In this document: in pieces, positions 63,777 through 64,000 of the stretch | Layout of the letters: the number at the start of each line of letters is the position of its first letter | Position numbering within the stretch: position 1 is the stretch's first letter | Assembly (NCBI RefSeq): GCF_052114085.1 | Contig: NZ_JBFREB010000001.1 | Span: 1,984,001 to 2,048,000 of the forward strand | DNA: 64,000 nucleotides | DNA from: Leifsonia sp052114085 | GTDB taxonomy: Bacteria; Actinomycetota; Actinomycetes; Actinomycetales; Microbacteriaceae | Direction of reading: 5' to 3' | The notes under the pieces: model-generated | What the model saw: only the letters and a program-made list of their open reading frames with translations | What the model was told of the DNA's origin: nothing | Databases searched by the model: none | Made by a program: the position numbers and the translations under genes

Positions 63777-64000
63777 CCGGCCGCTCCGGCTGCCGCGCGC
63801 AACAGCAGGGCGGTCGACTGCGCACCCGGGTCGCGGTGCCCGGCCGACCGCTCGCCGAGGTAGCTCGCGCGGCCCTTCCTCGCCACCAGGGGCTCAGTCG
63901 CCTGAGCGCCCTTCTCCGCGGCGTCCGCCGCGGCGGCCAGGATGTCCGAGGCCGAGGCCCCGGACTCCTGGGCCGTGCGCGCCGCGTCCACCGCAGGCGT
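63773..64000 (-). CDS. dhaL: Dihydroxyacetone kinase subunit DhaL (C-terminal part; gene continues beyond the window)
   Basis: The last 75 codons of a leftward frame that stays open to the right edge. ARKGRASYLGERSAGHRDPGAQST is the conserved DhaL end that contacts the ADP/phosphate site. The ATP-binding subunit acts with DhaK and is rephosphorylated by DhaM. Its stop overlaps the dhaM start. Confidence 0.9.
   Translation of the reverse strand, partial: TPAVDAARTAQESGASASDILAAAADAAEKGAQATEPLVARKGRASYLGERSAGHRDPGAQSTALLLRAAAGAAG

Overview
The window looks like chromosomal DNA of a high-GC actinobacterium, most likely of the family Microbacteriaceae (Leifsonia-like). This is inferred from gene families restricted to Actinobacteria (DUF3159, DUF3710, DUF3093, DUF4193, DUF4191, SepH, a polyphosphate-glucokinase family protein), from gene order (dut-DUF3710-DUF3159; lpd-sucB-lipB-lipA-DUF4191-RDD-glnA; glnE-glnA2-panB-map), and from very high GC content. 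Most of it is core chromosome. I see no insertion sequence, prophage, tRNA, rRNA operon or CRISPR array, and no gene-free gap longer than about 300 bases.

Layout. 1-1450: end of an unidentified gene, then a small secreted-protein/membrane-protein cassette lying between two nearly identical terminators. 1490-12800: aldo/keto reductase, then a long leftward block dxs, acnA, a CtpE-like P-type ATPase, DUF3159, DUF3710 and dut, followed by DUF3093 and DUF4193. 12970-20670: sepH, a phosphodiesterase-like gene, and topoisomerase IV parC and parE facing each other across a cluster of inverted GAAACGGAGG repeats. 20720-25920: two alanine racemase paralogues converging on sigA-murT-gatD. 26160-30060: MFS transporter, PAC2 protein, leucyl aminopeptidase. 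30180-37600: 2-oxoacid dehydrogenase E3 and E2, a pseudokinase-like membrane protein, lipB-lipA, DUF4191. 38000-48230: nitrogen genes glnA (with a double GlnR box), glnE and glnA2, interleaved with a YciI/ECF sigma pair, a higBA toxin-antitoxin locus and an anchored GH26 glycosidase. 48260-64000: a VapBC-like remnant, panB, map, ppgK, kdpDE, rnpB, a coiled-coil protein with a decayed zinc ribbon, a Nif3-like protein, an NCS1-type permease, thyA-folA, DUF1345, an aspartate aminotransferase, a GNAT protein, and a DhaM-HPr fusion with the end of dhaL.

The most unusual part is 20724-24546. The first racemase paralogue keeps the C-terminal-domain catalytic residues (Tyr132, Met180-Asp181) but lacks the PLP lysine (Arg37) and about 130 residues of the barrel. 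The second keeps the whole PLP barrel (Lys42) but lacks the catalytic Tyr and the Met-Asp pair. Because alanine racemase active sites are built from both subunits of a dimer, the two could form one working heterodimer. Next to them, GatD has Ala where the glutaminase cysteine belongs, and MurT has lost its zinc ribbon; neither protein contains a single cysteine. Microbacteriaceae are known for B-type peptidoglycan, cross-linked through the alpha-carboxyl of D-Glu, the group that normal MurT-GatD amidates. I infer, without proof, that this cluster may be a specialised version for B-type cell walls.

A second theme is leaderless transcription. At least 19 genes have a TANNNT-like -10 hexamer exactly 6-7 nt before the start codon. 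The extreme case is map and a small SPOR-like gene, divergent start codons only 12 bp apart, each with a -10 hexamer overlapping the other's start codon.
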